Assembly: GCA_020356105.1 (NCBI GenBank)
Contig: CP070634.1
Coordinates: 3,693,273-3,727,524 of the forward strand
Source of the DNA: Rhodospirillales bacterium
GTDB taxonomy: Bacteria > Pseudomonadota > Alphaproteobacteria > UBA8366 > JADFVY01
Length of the DNA stretch: 34,252 nucleotides
Direction of reading: 5' to 3'
Shown here: positions 22,361-32,418 of the stretch, in pieces
Numbering within the stretch: position 1 is the first letter of the stretch
Layout: every line of letters begins with the position of its first letter
Position numbers and translations under genes: made by a program
The notes under the pieces: generated by a model
Told to the model about the DNA's origin: nothing
The model's database searches: none
Seen by the model: the letters and a program-made list of their open reading frames with translations, nothing else

Positions 22361-24181
22361 ATGCACAGGCCCCTGACAGGTCCCGCCCTGATCGCCATCA
22401 TCCTGTTGTTTTCGGGTTGCGGCGACACCGGCAACGGCAATAACGGCCTTCCCTTCTCATTCGGGTTCGGAGGCGCCGATGCGTACGTCGTTTTGATCGA
22501 GGGCGATATCGCGCCGGATCTGCGCGGCACGCTCGAGGCGAATTCGCAGCTTGTCCAGCTGCGTCGCGAACCACCGGCCAGCCGGGCGGCCTTGCGCCGC
22601 CGCATTGCGGCCGACATGGAAACGCTCCGCGCGGTCCTGCGGGCGGAGGGCTTTTATGGCGGGAGCGTGGAAGCGACAACGGATGGAGACACCGAGCCGC
22701 CGACGGTCCGGCTCGATGTGTCCCCGGGAAAACTATATTTGCTGCGCTCGTTTGAAATCTCCTATGCCGGCGATCGAACCGGCGAAGAAACGCTGCCGGT
22801 AGACGCCGTCCTGTTCGGTTTCGCGCCGGACATGCCCGGCCGCAGCGCCGACATCGTTGCCATCGGCGACGAGCTGCTCGAAGAGCTGGCCCGGTCTGGC
22901 CGTCCTCTCGCGCGTCTTGAAGACCGCCGCGCCGTTGTCGATCACGACGAGGCGTCGATGGCCGTTCGCGTGCTGATCGATCCCGGGCCACCGGCCCGGT
23001 TCGGACCGCTGTCGATCACCGGTCTCGCGAAGGTCGAGGAAGACTACCTGCGGCAGATCCTCGAATGGCCCGAGGACGAGATCTATGACCGAAGGGTGCT
23101 GACGGAGACGCGGCGCACCCTCGCCGAGACCAACCTTTTCGACTCAATCCGGATCGAAGAGGCGGACACCGTCACGCCGCAAGGCATGCTGCCGGTCGGA
23201 ATCGACGTGACGGAAGCAAAGCACCGGACCATCGGGGCCGGCGTCAAGTTTTCGACGGCGGAAGGGCTTGGCGGGGAATTGTCCTGGGAGCACAGAAATC
23301 TCTCTGGCCGCCAGGAGCGTCTGCGGCTTTCCGCCGAGGCGTCCGAAATACGGCAGGAGGGCAGCGCCGATTTCCGCAAGCCGCACTTCCTCCAGCGCGA
23401 TCTTGTCCTGCTCCTCAACGGCACCGGGCGGGCCCAGTCGACCGATGCGTACGACGAAAAAACCGCCTCCGGCGTCGCCGCCGTGGAGAAACCGCTTGGC
23501 AAGACCTGGATCGCAAGTGCCGGTATCTCGGCAGAGTACTCACGCGTCAAAGATAGAGGCATCCCGTCGACGTTCACGCTCCTGGGGTTGCCGCTGAGCG
23601 CGAAACGTTACGATGCCGACGACATCCTCGACCCGCGCCAGGGGACACGATTGCGCCTCGACGCCATACCCTACGCCGAGCCCGGCGGGAACGGTGTGCG
23701 TTTTGCTCAGCTGGAGGCAACGGGATCGGCCTATTTCGGCTTCGGAGAAGGCCGCCGCGTCGTCCCGGCGCTACGGGCCCGCATCGGTTCCATCGTCGGC
23801 GAGGAGACCCTGCAAATCCCTGCCAACAAACGGTTCTACGCCGGCGGTGGCGGATCGGTGCGCGGCTACGAATTCCAGAAGGCCGGTCCCCTGGACCCGG
23901 CCGGCGATCCGATCGGCGGACGCTCGATTCTGGAGGCCGGCTTCGAGCTGCGCTGGCAGCTGACCGAAAAGATCGGTTTTGTGCCCTTCGTCGAGGGCGG
24001 AAATGTCTATGATAGCGTGACGCCCGATTTCGGAGAGGACCTGTTCTGGGCCGCCGGCCTCGGCCTTCGGTATTTCACGATCGCCGGGCCGATCCGGCTC
24101 GACATGGCGTTCCCTTTGAACAAGCGGGACGGCATCGATGACGACTACCAGATCTACATCAGCCTGGGCCAGGCTTTCTAG
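22361..24181 (+). CDS. tamA: TamA-like outer-membrane Omp85 protein with an N-terminal cysteine
   Basis: A 606-residue Omp85-family protein. The signal sequence ends at LLFSGC with Cys20, which could be lipidated. POTRA-type domains cover about residues 45-285 (for example FGPLSITGLAKVEEDYLRQIL), and a beta-barrel follows from about 290. The barrel contains the Omp85 L6 motif VRGY at 500-503 (GGGGSVRGYEFQ) and ends with a C-terminal aromatic beta-signal (...ISLGQAF). TamA works with TamB in assembling outer-membrane proteins or moving lipids. The ATG at 22361 has GAGG 6 bases upstream; an ATG at 22349 is an alternative. It overlaps tamB by 44 bp. Confidence 0.9.
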   Translation: MHRPLTGPALIAIILLFSGCGDTGNGNNGLPFSFGFGGADAYVVLIEGDIAPDLRGTLEANSQLVQLRREPPASRAALRRRIAADMETLRAVLRAEGFYGGSVEATTDGDTEPPTVRLDVSPGKLYLLRSFEISYAGDRTGEETLPVDAVLFGFAPDMPGRSADIVAIGDELLEELARSGRPLARLEDRRAVVDHDEASMAVRVLIDPGPPARFGPLSITGLAKVEEDYLRQILEWPEDEIYDRRVLTETRRTLAETNLFDSIRIEEADTVTPQGMLPVGIDVTEAKHRTIGAGVKFSTAEGLGGELSWEHRNLSGRQERLRLSAEASEIRQEGSADFRKPHFLQRDLVLLLNGTGRAQSTDAYDEKTASGVAAVEKPLGKTWIASAGISAEYSRVKDRGIPSTFTLLGLPLSAKRYDADDILDPRQGTRLRLDAIPYAEPGGNGVRFAQLEATGSAYFGFGEGRRVVPALRARIGSIVGEETLQIPANKRFYAGGGGSVRGYEFQKAGPLDPAGDPIGGRSILEAGFELRWQLTEKIGFVPFVEGGNVYDSVTPDFGEDLFWAAGLGLRYFTIAGPIRLDMAFPLNKRDGIDDDYQIYISLGQAF

Positions 24182-27100
24182 CGCCGCAAGACGGCGTCCG
24201 CTGCTCAGCGCCGCCCTGGCGCTGCTAGTGCTGCTGTGCCTGACCCTGGTCGCGACCCATGCCATCCTGCAGAGCGAGACGGGTCGGGCGCAGGTCGCGC
24301 GCCAGCTGGAATCACTCCTGTCCCAGCCGGGGAAGCGGGGCGTCACGATTGGTCGGATCGAAGGGAACCTGCCCGCGACGATCAGGATCGACGAGATCAC
24401 GCTCGCCGACGGTCGCGGTCCGTGGTTGACGGTGCGGGGGTTTGCGCTCGACTGGAGCCCGCTGGCGCTGGTTCGCGGACGGCTCGAGATCGACTCGCTG
24501 GGCGCGCGTGAAGTGTCGATCAGCCGACGTCCCGTCGCCGCGGCGGCGCCCGGTACAGGCGGCCCACCGGCGATACCCGCGCTCAACGTCACCCTGAAGA
24601 GCCTAGCGGTCGACAGGTTGCAGCTCGACGCGCCGGTCCTCGGCGCGGCCGCGACCCTGCGCGCGAGCGCCAACGCCACGGCCGGAGCCGATGCCGTGAA
24701 CATCGGGCTGGATATCTCGCGAACGGACGACGTTGCGGGGCACGCCAGGGCCGCGCTCGGCTACGATCGCCGGTCGGCTTCGCTCGACCTGAGGGCCGAG
24801 CTTTCGGAGCCTGCGGGCGGTCTCACGGCGCGCCTGCTGTCGCTTCCGCAACTGCCGGCGCTCGACCTCACCGTGATCGGCGACGGGACCGCAGCCGACT
24901 GGCGCGGCACCGTGACGCTAGACGCCGAAGAGCTGGCATCATTGACATCATCGCTACGGGTCTCAGTCGACGGCGCGGGGATCGGGATCGCCCTCGAAGG
25001 CGCGATGCGGCCGGGAGCCGGGCTCGAAACCGTATCGCCAATTCTCGGCCCGGAGACCGAATTCGAGGTCGCCGCGACGCGCCCGGGCCCCTCCGATGCA
25101 TGGTCCATCACCATCGGCCGAATGCGGAGTGAAGCGATCGATGCAGAGGGCGCGGCGCGGCTGGTGCTGCCGGACGGCCGGATCGAAGGAAGATTGCGGC
25201 TCGCGACGCGCGATGCGGCCCGAATCGCGCCGTTGATAGCACCTTTGAGATTCGAGACCGCCGAAATCAAGGCGCGGTTCAACGGGCCGCTGACCCATCC
25301 GGCCGTCGCCCTGGAGGGCGAGCTTGGCGGGGCGTCGTTCGCGGACTGGCAGACACAGCGGATCGTAATGGACGCCCGCATCCGTCCGGACGGCCCGATC
25401 GGGGAGACCGGCGCCATCCAGCTAGACGGCCAAGCGGTGTTCTCGGAGCCTCGCGGTCCATTGCAGGAGCTGAACGCAATCCTCGGTGACAAATTGCGGA
25501 TCACCATCGCGCAGGCCACCCTGCGCGGACGGCAACAATTGGTCGTCGCGCAGGCGGCGGTGGCGGGCGCGGCGGCCCGCGGTGAGGTCAGCGGCGATGT
25601 CACATTCGAGACCGGCCGTGTCTCCGGCAAGGGCGTGCTGGAGCTCGACGACCTGTCGCACCTGTCCGATCGCGCCGGCCGTCCGCTCGAAGGTCGACTG
25701 CGTACCATCTACGACATCCTGTATGAGCCCGCGGGCGCGCTTTCCCTCGCCCTGGACGGCGTCCTGTCCGACGGACGTTTCGGCGTCGCTGCGGCGGAAT
25801 CTCTGCTCGGGCCGGAGGTGCGCCTCGCCGGCAAGCTCGACCGGACCGCGCATGACCGCTGGGTGTTAAGCGACCTGTCGGTGCGCGGTGCCGACGCAAG
25901 CGGAGCGGGACGCGTTTCGATTTCCCCGAAAGCAAACGACATCGAGGCCGAATACAGAATCGAAATCAGCAACCTTGCACCGCTCCACCTCGCCGGCGCT
26001 GAACCGCCGGGCGGCCACCTGGAAATTCGCGGGACCGCCACCGGCCCCATGCGCAATCCGGCGCTTGCCGGAACGGTGCTCCTGGCCGATGCAGCGGCGG
26101 CCGGCTTCGCGGTTGATCGGCTGACGGCACGATTCGCGCTGCCCGGCGTGGCCGACGGCCTGAAGGGTGGGGTTGAACTCGAGGTGACGGCTGACGTCAT
26201 CGGCGACCTGTCGGGGCAGATCGACTTCGCCCTGGCGAACAGCAGGCTCCAGTTGACGCCGCTGCGGCTGACCGCCCGCGGCGCAACCCTCGCAGGTCGA
26301 TTGGTGATTCCGCTGTCCGGGCCGCCGATCAGCGGTGACATCAGGATCGAAGCCGCGGATCTGGGGACGTGGTCCGCCGTGGCGGGCCGGCAGCTTGCCG
26401 GCAGGTTTCAGGGGCAAGCGACCCTGGCCGCCGACAAGACGCGGCAGAACGTGTCCTTGGAAGGCTCGGTGTCCGGGTTTGCGCTCGACGGTTCGCTCGG
26501 CTCGGACAGGGTATCGGCCACCGCGCGGATTGCCGATGCCTTCGGCGAGCAGCAGCTGGCGATAAGCTTGACATCGAAGACGTCCCAAATCGGCGCGATG
26601 CAGCTTGATACGCTGGCCCTCGCGATCGCCGGCACCGTATCGCGGGCCGAGGTTACGCTGCGTGCGAGGGGCGAGTATCGCGGTGCGATGCGTCTCGAGG
26701 CCGTTGGAATCGTGCAGCGTGACCAGCAGCGCACAGTGGTGACCGTGGCCCGTCTTGCTGGCGAGGCTCTGGGCGCACCGATTGCCCTGCGCAAACCCGC
26801 TCTCGTCGAAATCGGACCCGAGCTTCAGGCGGCGGCGGTCGACCTTGAACTGGGCGGCGGGACCATCGGCGGCGCCCTGAGGAAGACGGCGCGGGATGTA
26901 TCGATCGAGGCCGCGGTACGCGACATTCCGCTGGTTGTGGTATGGCCCGAGGCGCCAGCGCAGGCCGCGCAAGCCCGCATCGATGCGGATGCCACGCTGG
27001 GCGGTCCCGCCGCACGCCCGCGCGGGCGTCTCGATCTGTCCTTGACCGGAGTCGCCCTCGACGAGCTGGAGGCCGCACCCGAGGGTGCGGCAATGCGGAT

Positions 27101-28541
27101 CAACGCGCAACTGCGGAACCAGGTTCTCTCGGCGACCGGACGGATCCAGGGCCTCGGCCCTGTTTCGACGGAACTGGCGGCGACCATTCCGGTGCGGGTT
27201 TCACTGGCGCCGGCGGCGTTCCAGCTCGCCGAGACAGCGCCAATCTCCGCCGACATCGTCTACCGGGGATCGATCTCGCCACTTGTTGGCTTCGCGGCAC
27301 TGGATCGGCATCGTGCCGAAGGCAACGCGGATGTTCGGGTGCAGCTGTCCGGATCGTTGCGCGATCCCCGCATCACAGGTCACGCCCACCTGACGGACGG
27401 TCGATACGAAAACCTCGATACCGGGACGATCCTTACCGACATCCGCATCAAGGCTCGCCCAACCAATGATACGATCGCGATCGACGAGGCGGTGGCGCGC
27501 GACGGCGGTGATGGTATGGTCAAAGTAACCGGCGCAGTCGGCTTTGGCGGCAAGAGCGGCATATCGATCGTCTTGGACACGACATTCGAGAATGCAACGC
27601 TGGTGCGCCGCGACGAGCTCACGGCGACGAGCAGCGGCGCCATCAAACTGCGTGGCAATGCCGTCGAACGCAAGATTTCCGGCCGGCTCGACATCCAGAA
27701 TGCCGAAATCCGTCTGGTTTCAGGTATCTCGGCCGACCTCGTTCGGATCGAGGTCGAGGAAACCGGGACACCGCCGACTGGCTTGCGCCCTGCCCGACCC
27801 GTGCCGAGATCGTCCAGAACGCGTCTGGACCTTACCATCTCGATGCCAAAACGCGTGTTCGTCCGCGGCCGCGGCCTCGAATCGGAGTGGGGCGGTGAAT
27901 TGCGGATCACCGGCACGGCCGCGGCACCGATCCTGGAGGGCGGCTTGGAGCCGCTGCGCGGCCGCTACAATTTCCTGGGAAAGATCTTCGCCTTGCGAAA
28001 GGGGAGAATCGACTTCACCGGCGCAGAGGAGACGGATCCGACGCTCGATCTCTCCGCGGAACGCAGCACGGCCGATATAACCGCCATCGTTCGGGTCACG
28101 GGGACCGCGCGCCAGCCGATCATAAGCCTGGAGTCGATCCCCGAACTGCCGCAGGACGAGGTCCTGTCGCGGGTCTTGTTCAACAAGAGCACCGGCCGGC
28201 TGAGCGCGCTGGAAGCGGTCCAGATGGCTCAGGCGCTGGCGGCCATGACGGGCGTGACCGAGGGCGGTGGCATCATGGATTTCGGCCGCAACCTGCTTGG
28301 GCTTGACGTGCTGGAGGTCAAGTCGACTCCGGAATCAACCGAAGGCGCCGGAGATGCTCAGACCAGCATAGAAGCCGGTAGATACATCACTGAGGACGTT
28401 TATTTCGGCATCGAAAGCGGCACGGCCGGAGAGATCGGCGGCACCGTCGAGATCGAAATCGCGCCGCGCGTGACCATCGAGGGCGATGTCGGTCAAAAAC
28501 AGAAGGAAAGCATCGGCATAAAGTGGAAGCGGGACTACTAA
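24138..28541 (+). CDS. tamB: TamB-like translocation and assembly protein (DUF490)
   Basis: A 1467-residue protein. A single N-terminal membrane anchor at about 22-44 (SAALALLVLLCLTLVATHAIL) is followed by an AsmA/TamB-like beginning (ARQLESLLSQPGKRGVTIGRIEGNLPA), very long repetitive beta-strand-rich sequence, and the C-terminal TamB (DUF490) domain over about the last 380 residues. The ending is EIEIAPRVTIEGDVGQKQKESIGIKWKRDY. It would span the periplasm as a hydrophobic groove joining the inner membrane to TamA. The start overlaps tamA by 44 bp; no later in-frame start keeps the anchor intact. Length is within the usual TamB range. Confidence 0.92.
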   Translation: MTTTRSTSAWARLSSAARRRPLLSAALALLVLLCLTLVATHAILQSETGRAQVARQLESLLSQPGKRGVTIGRIEGNLPATIRIDEITLADGRGPWLTVRGFALDWSPLALVRGRLEIDSLGAREVSISRRPVAAAAPGTGGPPAIPALNVTLKSLAVDRLQLDAPVLGAAATLRASANATAGADAVNIGLDISRTDDVAGHARAALGYDRRSASLDLRAELSEPAGGLTARLLSLPQLPALDLTVIGDGTAADWRGTVTLDAEELASLTSSLRVSVDGAGIGIALEGAMRPGAGLETVSPILGPETEFEVAATRPGPSDAWSITIGRMRSEAIDAEGAARLVLPDGRIEGRLRLATRDAARIAPLIAPLRFETAEIKARFNGPLTHPAVALEGELGGASFADWQTQRIVMDARIRPDGPIGETGAIQLDGQAVFSEPRGPLQELNAILGDKLRITIAQATLRGRQQLVVAQAAVAGAAARGEVSGDVTFETGRVSGKGVLELDDLSHLSDRAGRPLEGRLRTIYDILYEPAGALSLALDGVLSDGRFGVAAAESLLGPEVRLAGKLDRTAHDRWVLSDLSVRGADASGAGRVSISPKANDIEAEYRIEISNLAPLHLAGAEPPGGHLEIRGTATGPMRNPALAGTVLLADAAAAGFAVDRLTARFALPGVADGLKGGVELEVTADVIGDLSGQIDFALANSRLQLTPLRLTARGATLAGRLVIPLSGPPISGDIRIEAADLGTWSAVAGRQLAGRFQGQATLAADKTRQNVSLEGSVSGFALDGSLGSDRVSATARIADAFGEQQLAISLTSKTSQIGAMQLDTLALAIAGTVSRAEVTLRARGEYRGAMRLEAVGIVQRDQQRTVVTVARLAGEALGAPIALRKPALVEIGPELQAAAVDLELGGGTIGGALRKTARDVSIEAAVRDIPLVVVWPEAPAQAAQARIDADATLGGPAARPRGRLDLSLTGVALDELEAAPEGAAMRINAQLRNQVLSATGRIQGLGPVSTELAATIPVRVSLAPAAFQLAETAPISADIVYRGSISPLVGFAALDRHRAEGNADVRVQLSGSLRDPRITGHAHLTDGRYENLDTGTILTDIRIKARPTNDTIAIDEAVARDGGDGMVKVTGAVGFGGKSGISIVLDTTFENATLVRRDELTATSSGAIKLRGNAVERKISGRLDIQNAEIRLVSGISADLVRIEVEETGTPPTGLRPARPVPRSSRTRLDLTISMPKRVFVRGRGLESEWGGELRITGTAAAPILEGGLEPLRGRYNFLGKIFALRKGRIDFTGAEETDPTLDLSAERSTADITAIVRVTGTARQPIISLESIPELPQDEVLSRVLFNKSTGRLSALEAVQMAQALAAMTGVTEGGGIMDFGRNLLGLDVLEVKSTPESTEGAGDAQTSIEAGRYITEDVYFGIESGTAGEIGGTVEIEIAPRVTIEGDVGQKQKESIGIKWKRDY

Positions 28542-28572
28542 TCGCGCGGACCCGGCGGCCGGCGCCTCAACA

Positions 28573-28607
28573 TTTTCGTAACGAAAAGAGGGTTATTGAT
28601 GCTATAT
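28573..28607 (+). promoter_or_regulatory. Promoter with overlapping 15-bp palindrome ahead of the lipoprotein/M48 operon
   Basis: TTTTCGTAACGAAAA (28573-28587) is a perfect palindrome around a central A. CTATAT (28602-28607) is a good alphaproteobacterial -10, which places the -35 position inside the palindrome. Transcription would start near 28614, about 30 bases before the ATG at 28644. The layout suggests a repressor operator. The regulator is unknown. Confidence 0.4.
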
Positions 28608-28643
28608 CGAGCCGCCGGGCCGGGTTGTATGCATGGAGGGAGT

Positions 28644-29423
28644 ATGTCGATCGGCGCATCAGTGCGAATGCTGCGGCATAATGCGCTGGTGTTTGCAACC
28701 GTGATGCCCGCAGCCGTCTTGGCCGTTGCGGGCTGTTCCGCGGGGCCGGCATCGGTTGAGTCTCCCGTCAGCGTTGCGCGCGCCGACCTGCCCGCCAGGC
28801 TGGACCCCGGCAACACACGGGTCGTGCTGATGCCGGTCGATATCCGCGTATCGCAACTCACGGCGGCCGGACTGAAGGAACCGAGAGCTGACTGGACCAG
28901 CGCGGCGCGCGTCAATCTGGTCGCGGCGCTCGGCGCGGCGATGTCGGAGCGGGGTATATCGCTGAATGCCTACCGCGTGCCGGAGAGCGCAAGCCGGATT
29001 CACCGGGACAACCAGCTGCGCAAGCTGCATTCGACGGTCGGCGGCGCCATCCTTGACCACCATTTCGACCGGGCCAACCGACTTCCCGCCAAGCGGGACC
29101 GGCTGGAGTGGACGCTGGGACGTACAACTCGAGAGCTGGGGAGCGACCAGAACGCAAGGTTCGCCCTTTTTGTGCGCCTGCACGCCGACCTTCCGTTCGA
29201 CGGGCGGTCCGCCGCGGCGACCGCGCAGCCATTGAGCAGCGGCCTGACCGCGACCCCCGTCGGGCGTACGCGCGATCGCCCACAAGGCTCACTCTCCCTC
29301 GTCGATCTGCGGAACGGTGACATCCTCTGGTTCAGCATGGTGTCGAGGGATCCGGGCGACATACGCACGGCCGAGTCGGCGCGCGATGTCGTCGAGACAC
29401 TGATGACGGGTTTTCCCCTATGA
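28644..29423 (+). CDS. Lipoprotein of unknown function, first gene of an M48 protease operon
   Basis: A 259-residue lipoprotein. The signal peptide ends in LAVAGC with the lipidated cysteine at residue 31. The mature part has a segment reading NTRVVLMPVDIRVSQLT and later FALFVRLHADLPFDG and GSLSLVDLRNGDILWF, giving an alternating alpha/beta look that resembles periplasmic lipoproteins with a CsgG-like fold, though I cannot assign it firmly. The ATG at 28644 has GGAGGG just upstream and fits the promoter; ATG 28599 would lie before the predicted transcription start. Its stop overlaps the M48 gene (ATGA). Confidence 0.75.
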   Translation: MSIGASVRMLRHNALVFATVMPAAVLAVAGCSAGPASVESPVSVARADLPARLDPGNTRVVLMPVDIRVSQLTAAGLKEPRADWTSAARVNLVAALGAAMSERGISLNAYRVPESASRIHRDNQLRKLHSTVGGAILDHHFDRANRLPAKRDRLEWTLGRTTRELGSDQNARFALFVRLHADLPFDGRSAAATAQPLSSGLTATPVGRTRDRPQGSLSLVDLRNGDILWFSMVSRDPGDIRTAESARDVVETLMTGFPL

Positions 29424-30589
29424 TCGGCGTTCGCGGCCTTGCCGCCGCAACCCTGTTGCATCTTGTCGGCGCATGCACCACGGCGCCACTGCAGCCGGTC
29501 GCGGATTTGCAGCCGGGGGAGCGGCCGGCGGTCCAATCCGACGAGGCCGGCTTGTGGATGCGCATGGACGCGGCCGAAGAAGAGCTCGGCACCTCCGGCC
29601 TAATCGTGACCGACCCGGCGCTAAGCGACTACCTGAGGGGGATTACCTGCCGGCTCAGTGCCGAATATTGCAAGGACTTGCGCGTGTATATCGTGCGCGG
29701 CCCGCAGTTCAATGCCACCATGTCGCCCAACGGCACGATGAAGGTCTGGACCGGCACTCTCCTCCGCATGCAGAACGAGGCGCAGCTGGCGTATGTTCTG
29801 GGCCACGAGATGAGCCATTACATTCGTCGGCACTCGGTGCAGCGCTGGCGCGCCATCCGCAGCAGTGCCGACGGCATGGCCGGCCTCACCGTCCCGGCGC
29901 GCATGCTGGGGATCGGCTTCATCGGTGAGATCGCCGACAGAGCGGCGATGAGCAGCGCGGCGGCGCATTCGCGCGAACACGAGCGCGAGGCGGACGAGAT
30001 CGGATTCGAACTCTTGGTCGCGGCAGGCTATGCCGGCGCGGAAGCGCCGCGCGTCTGGGAGTCGCTGGAGGCCGAGCGCAGCGCCACCGGCCGAGGAAAT
30101 TTGGCGTTTGCCAAGACTCATCCGACCACCGATCGGCGAGTCGCATCACTGCATGCCAAGGCGGTTGCGCATGGCGCGCAGGGTCGCAAATCTGCGGCGA
30201 CGCATATTGCGGCGATCCAGCATCTTCGCGCCGAATGGCTGCGCGACGAGTTGCGCAGGGCGGATTTCGAGGGAACCCGGGTCGTGCTGGACAACATGCT
30301 CGAGGCGGGTCACCCGCGCGGCGTGATCCATTTCTACGAGGGCGAGCTGTACCGGTTGCGCGGCTCTCACGGCGACATCGGGCGGGCCATCGGCGCCTAT
30401 CGCCGGGCGCTCGCATCCGAAGAGGCACCGCCCGAGACGCACCGCGCGCTCGGCCTGATGCTCTGGAAATCCGGCCGGACGGGACCGGCTCATGACGCTC
30501 TCAGGGCCTACCTGGCGGCAGAGCCGATGGCGGAGGACCGCGCGATGATCGAGTCCTATCTCCGGCAACTCGGACGAGCCACCCCATGA
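29420..30589 (+). CDS. M48 family metalloprotease lipoprotein with C-terminal TPR-like region
   Basis: A 389-residue zinc metalloprotease. The signal peptide has a lipobox ending at Cys19 (HLVGAC). The zinc site is HEMSH at 129-133, with the third ligand Glu190 in EREADEIG. The M48 N-terminal feature NATMSPNGTMKVWTGTL lies near residues 98-114. A helical C-terminal region (about 270-385, with phrases such as IGRAIGAYRRALASEEAPPETHRALG) looks like TPR repeats, as in the periplasmic chaperone-protease BepA. It probably acts in outer-membrane quality control, which fits the TamAB genes just upstream. It overlaps both neighbours by 4 bp, so the three genes are one operon. Confidence 0.9.
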   Translation: MIGVRGLAAATLLHLVGACTTAPLQPVADLQPGERPAVQSDEAGLWMRMDAAEEELGTSGLIVTDPALSDYLRGITCRLSAEYCKDLRVYIVRGPQFNATMSPNGTMKVWTGTLLRMQNEAQLAYVLGHEMSHYIRRHSVQRWRAIRSSADGMAGLTVPARMLGIGFIGEIADRAAMSSAAAHSREHEREADEIGFELLVAAGYAGAEAPRVWESLEAERSATGRGNLAFAKTHPTTDRRVASLHAKAVAHGAQGRKSAATHIAAIQHLRAEWLRDELRRADFEGTRVVLDNMLEAGHPRGVIHFYEGELYRLRGSHGDIGRAIGAYRRALASEEAPPETHRALGLMLWKSGRTGPAHDALRAYLAAEPMAEDRAMIESYLRQLGRATP

Positions 30590-31143
30590 TCCGGGCAATG
30601 GCCGTCCTCGCGGCATCGTTGTTGGCCGCCGCCTGCACGTCCCCGATCGCGACGACGGCACCGCGGGACCCGGTCCGAATCGGATCTTACGCCGTGACGC
30701 CGCAAATCGAATGGAACCGCCAGATCACGCCCCGCAGCGAGGTCTGGACCATCGACGGCTATGCGCTGCATTCCCTGCGTTTTTTCGAGGTCACCCACGG
30801 CCAGGGCCTGTTCGGTCGGGAGGTTGCGCCGGGCCGGGCACCGGTGTTCCGCAAGACGATGCTACCGCACGAGGTCCGCGAGCTGGTCATCGATACCCTG
30901 GTCCTGGAAGGCTGGTCGAATGTCAGGTCACAGGGCCTGCGGCCGGCCGGGTTTGGGGATTTGCCGGGATTCCGCTTCTCCTTCGAGATGCTGTCCGGGA
31001 CCGGCCTGGAATACGATGGCGTTGCGCTCGGTGCAGTACAGGACGACGCGCTACATCTGATCGTGTACGTGGGGACGCGGCTGCATCACTACTCGACTTA
31101 CGCCGACGACGTCGAGCGGCTGTTCGCCTCGATCCGCATCTGA
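30586..31143 (+). CDS. Lipoprotein of unknown function, last gene of the M48 operon
   Basis: A 185-residue protein with a lipoprotein signal peptide ending near Cys17 (LLAAAC). The mature part has phrases such as EVWTIDGYALHSLRFFEV and LPGFRFSFEMLSGTGLEYDG, suggesting a compact alpha/beta periplasmic domain. I do not recognise a family. The ATGA overlap with the M48 gene indicates coupled translation, so it may be a partner or adaptor of the protease. It ends 21 bp from the converging argG gene. Confidence 0.78.
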   Translation: MIRAMAVLAASLLAAACTSPIATTAPRDPVRIGSYAVTPQIEWNRQITPRSEVWTIDGYALHSLRFFEVTHGQGLFGREVAPGRAPVFRKTMLPHEVRELVIDTLVLEGWSNVRSQGLRPAGFGDLPGFRFSFEMLSGTGLEYDGVALGAVQDDALHLIVYVGTRLHHYSTYADDVERLFASIRI

Positions 31144-31144
31144 A

Positions 31145-31161
31145 GCCGCGGCCACCGCGGC
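31145..31161. terminator. Hairpin between converging operons
   Basis: GCCGCGG pairs with CCGCGGC around CCA in the 21-bp gap between the lipoprotein gene and argG. It is symmetrical and could act in both directions. Neither strand shows a T-run. Confidence 0.35.
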
Positions 31162-31164
31162 GGG

Positions 31165-32379
31165 TCATGTCCCGGCTTCGCGCTTCTTCGCAAGCCGCAG
31201 CCGCAACGCGTTGAGCTTGATGAAACCCTCGGCGTCGCGCTGGTCGTAGACCGAATCCTCTTCGAATGTGACGTGCTCGAGCGAATACAGGCTGTCGGGC
31301 GAACGCCGGCCGACCACCGTCGCCGACCCCTTGTAGAGTTTCATGCGAACGGTCCCGTTGACGCGCACCTGGCTCTCGTCGATCAGCGCCTGCAGCATGT
31401 GCCGCTCGGGCGCGAACCAGAAGCCGTTGTACACCAGCTTGGCATAGCGCGGCATCAACTCGTCCTTCAGGTGCATCGCCTCGCGGTCGAGCGTGATCGA
31501 CTCGATGCCGCGATGGGCCGCGGCCAGCACGGTGCCGCCCGGCGTCTCGTACACGCCGCGTGATTTCATCCCGACGAACCGATTCTCCACGAGATCGAGG
31601 CGACCGACGCCGTTCTCCCCGGCGAGCTTGTTGAGCTGGGTGAGCAGGTTCGCCGGGCTCATCCGAGCCCCGTCGACCGCGACCGGATCGCCCTTCTCGA
31701 AATCGATCTCGACATAGGTCGGCTGGTCCGGCGCGTCTTCCGGGCGTACGGTGCGCGAGTACACGTACTCTTCGGGCTCCTGCCACGGATCCTCCAGCAC
31801 CTTGCCCTCGGCCGAGATATGCAGGAGGTTGGCGTCGGTCGAGAACGGCGCCTCGCCGCGCTTGTCCTTGGGCACCGGGATCTGGTGCCGCTCGGCATAT
31901 TCGATCAGCTTGGTGCGCGAGGCGAGGTCCCACTCGCGCCATGGCGCGATGACCCGTATGTCAGGGTTCAGCGCATAGTAACCGAGTTCGAAGCGCACCT
32001 GATCGTTGCCCTTGCCGGTGGCGCCGTGGCAGACGGCGTCGGCGCCGGTCTCGGCGGCGATCTCGATCTGGCGCTTGGCGATCAGCGGCCGCGCGATCGA
32101 CGTGCCGAGCAGATAAGTGCCCTCGTACATGGCGTTCGCCCGAAACATCGGGAACACGTAGTCGCGCACGAATTCCTCGCGCAGGTCCTCGATATAGATC
32201 TCCTTGATACCCAGCAGCTCGGCCTTCTTGCGGGCCGGCTCCAGCTCCTCGCCCTGGCCGAGATCGGCGGTGAACGTGACGACCTCGCATCTGTACGTGT
32301 CCTGCAGCCAGCGCAGGATGATCGAGGTGTCGAGGCCGCCGGAATAGGCAAGCACGACCTTTTTTACGGTGTCGGACAT
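31165..32379 (-). CDS. argG: Argininosuccinate synthase
   Basis: A 404-residue cytosolic enzyme that joins citrulline and aspartate with ATP in arginine synthesis. The N-terminal ATP-pyrophosphatase motif AYSGGLDTS is at residues 11-19. Other family blocks include [18 protein letters not shown] near 90, [13 protein letters not shown] near 117 and [19 protein letters not shown] near 360. The ATG at 32379 starts the typical [15 protein letters not shown]; the frame extends further upstream, but without family sequence. Length is normal. It is probably transcribed alone from the promoter at 32446-32419. Confidence 0.97.
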   Translation of the reverse strand: MSDTVKKVVLAYSGGLDTSIILRWLQDTYRCEVVTFTADLGQGEELEPARKKAELLGIKEIYIEDLREEFVRDYVFPMFRANAMYEGTYLLGTSIARPLIAKRQIEIAAETGADAVCHGATGKGNDQVRFELGYYALNPDIRVIAPWREWDLASRTKLIEYAERHQIPVPKDKRGEAPFSTDANLLHISAEGKVLEDPWQEPEEYVYSRTVRPEDAPDQPTYVEIDFEKGDPVAVDGARMSPANLLTQLNKLAGENGVGRLDLVENRFVGMKSRGVYETPGGTVLAAAHRGIESITLDREAMHLKDELMPRYAKLVYNGFWFAPERHMLQALIDESQVRVNGTVRMKLYKGSATVVGRRSPDSLYSLEHVTFEEDSVYDQRDAEGFIKLNALRLRLAKKREAGT

Positions 32380-32418
32380 GGCGATGCGCTCGTGGCTGGT
32401 GGTGTGAAGAGCGGCGGC

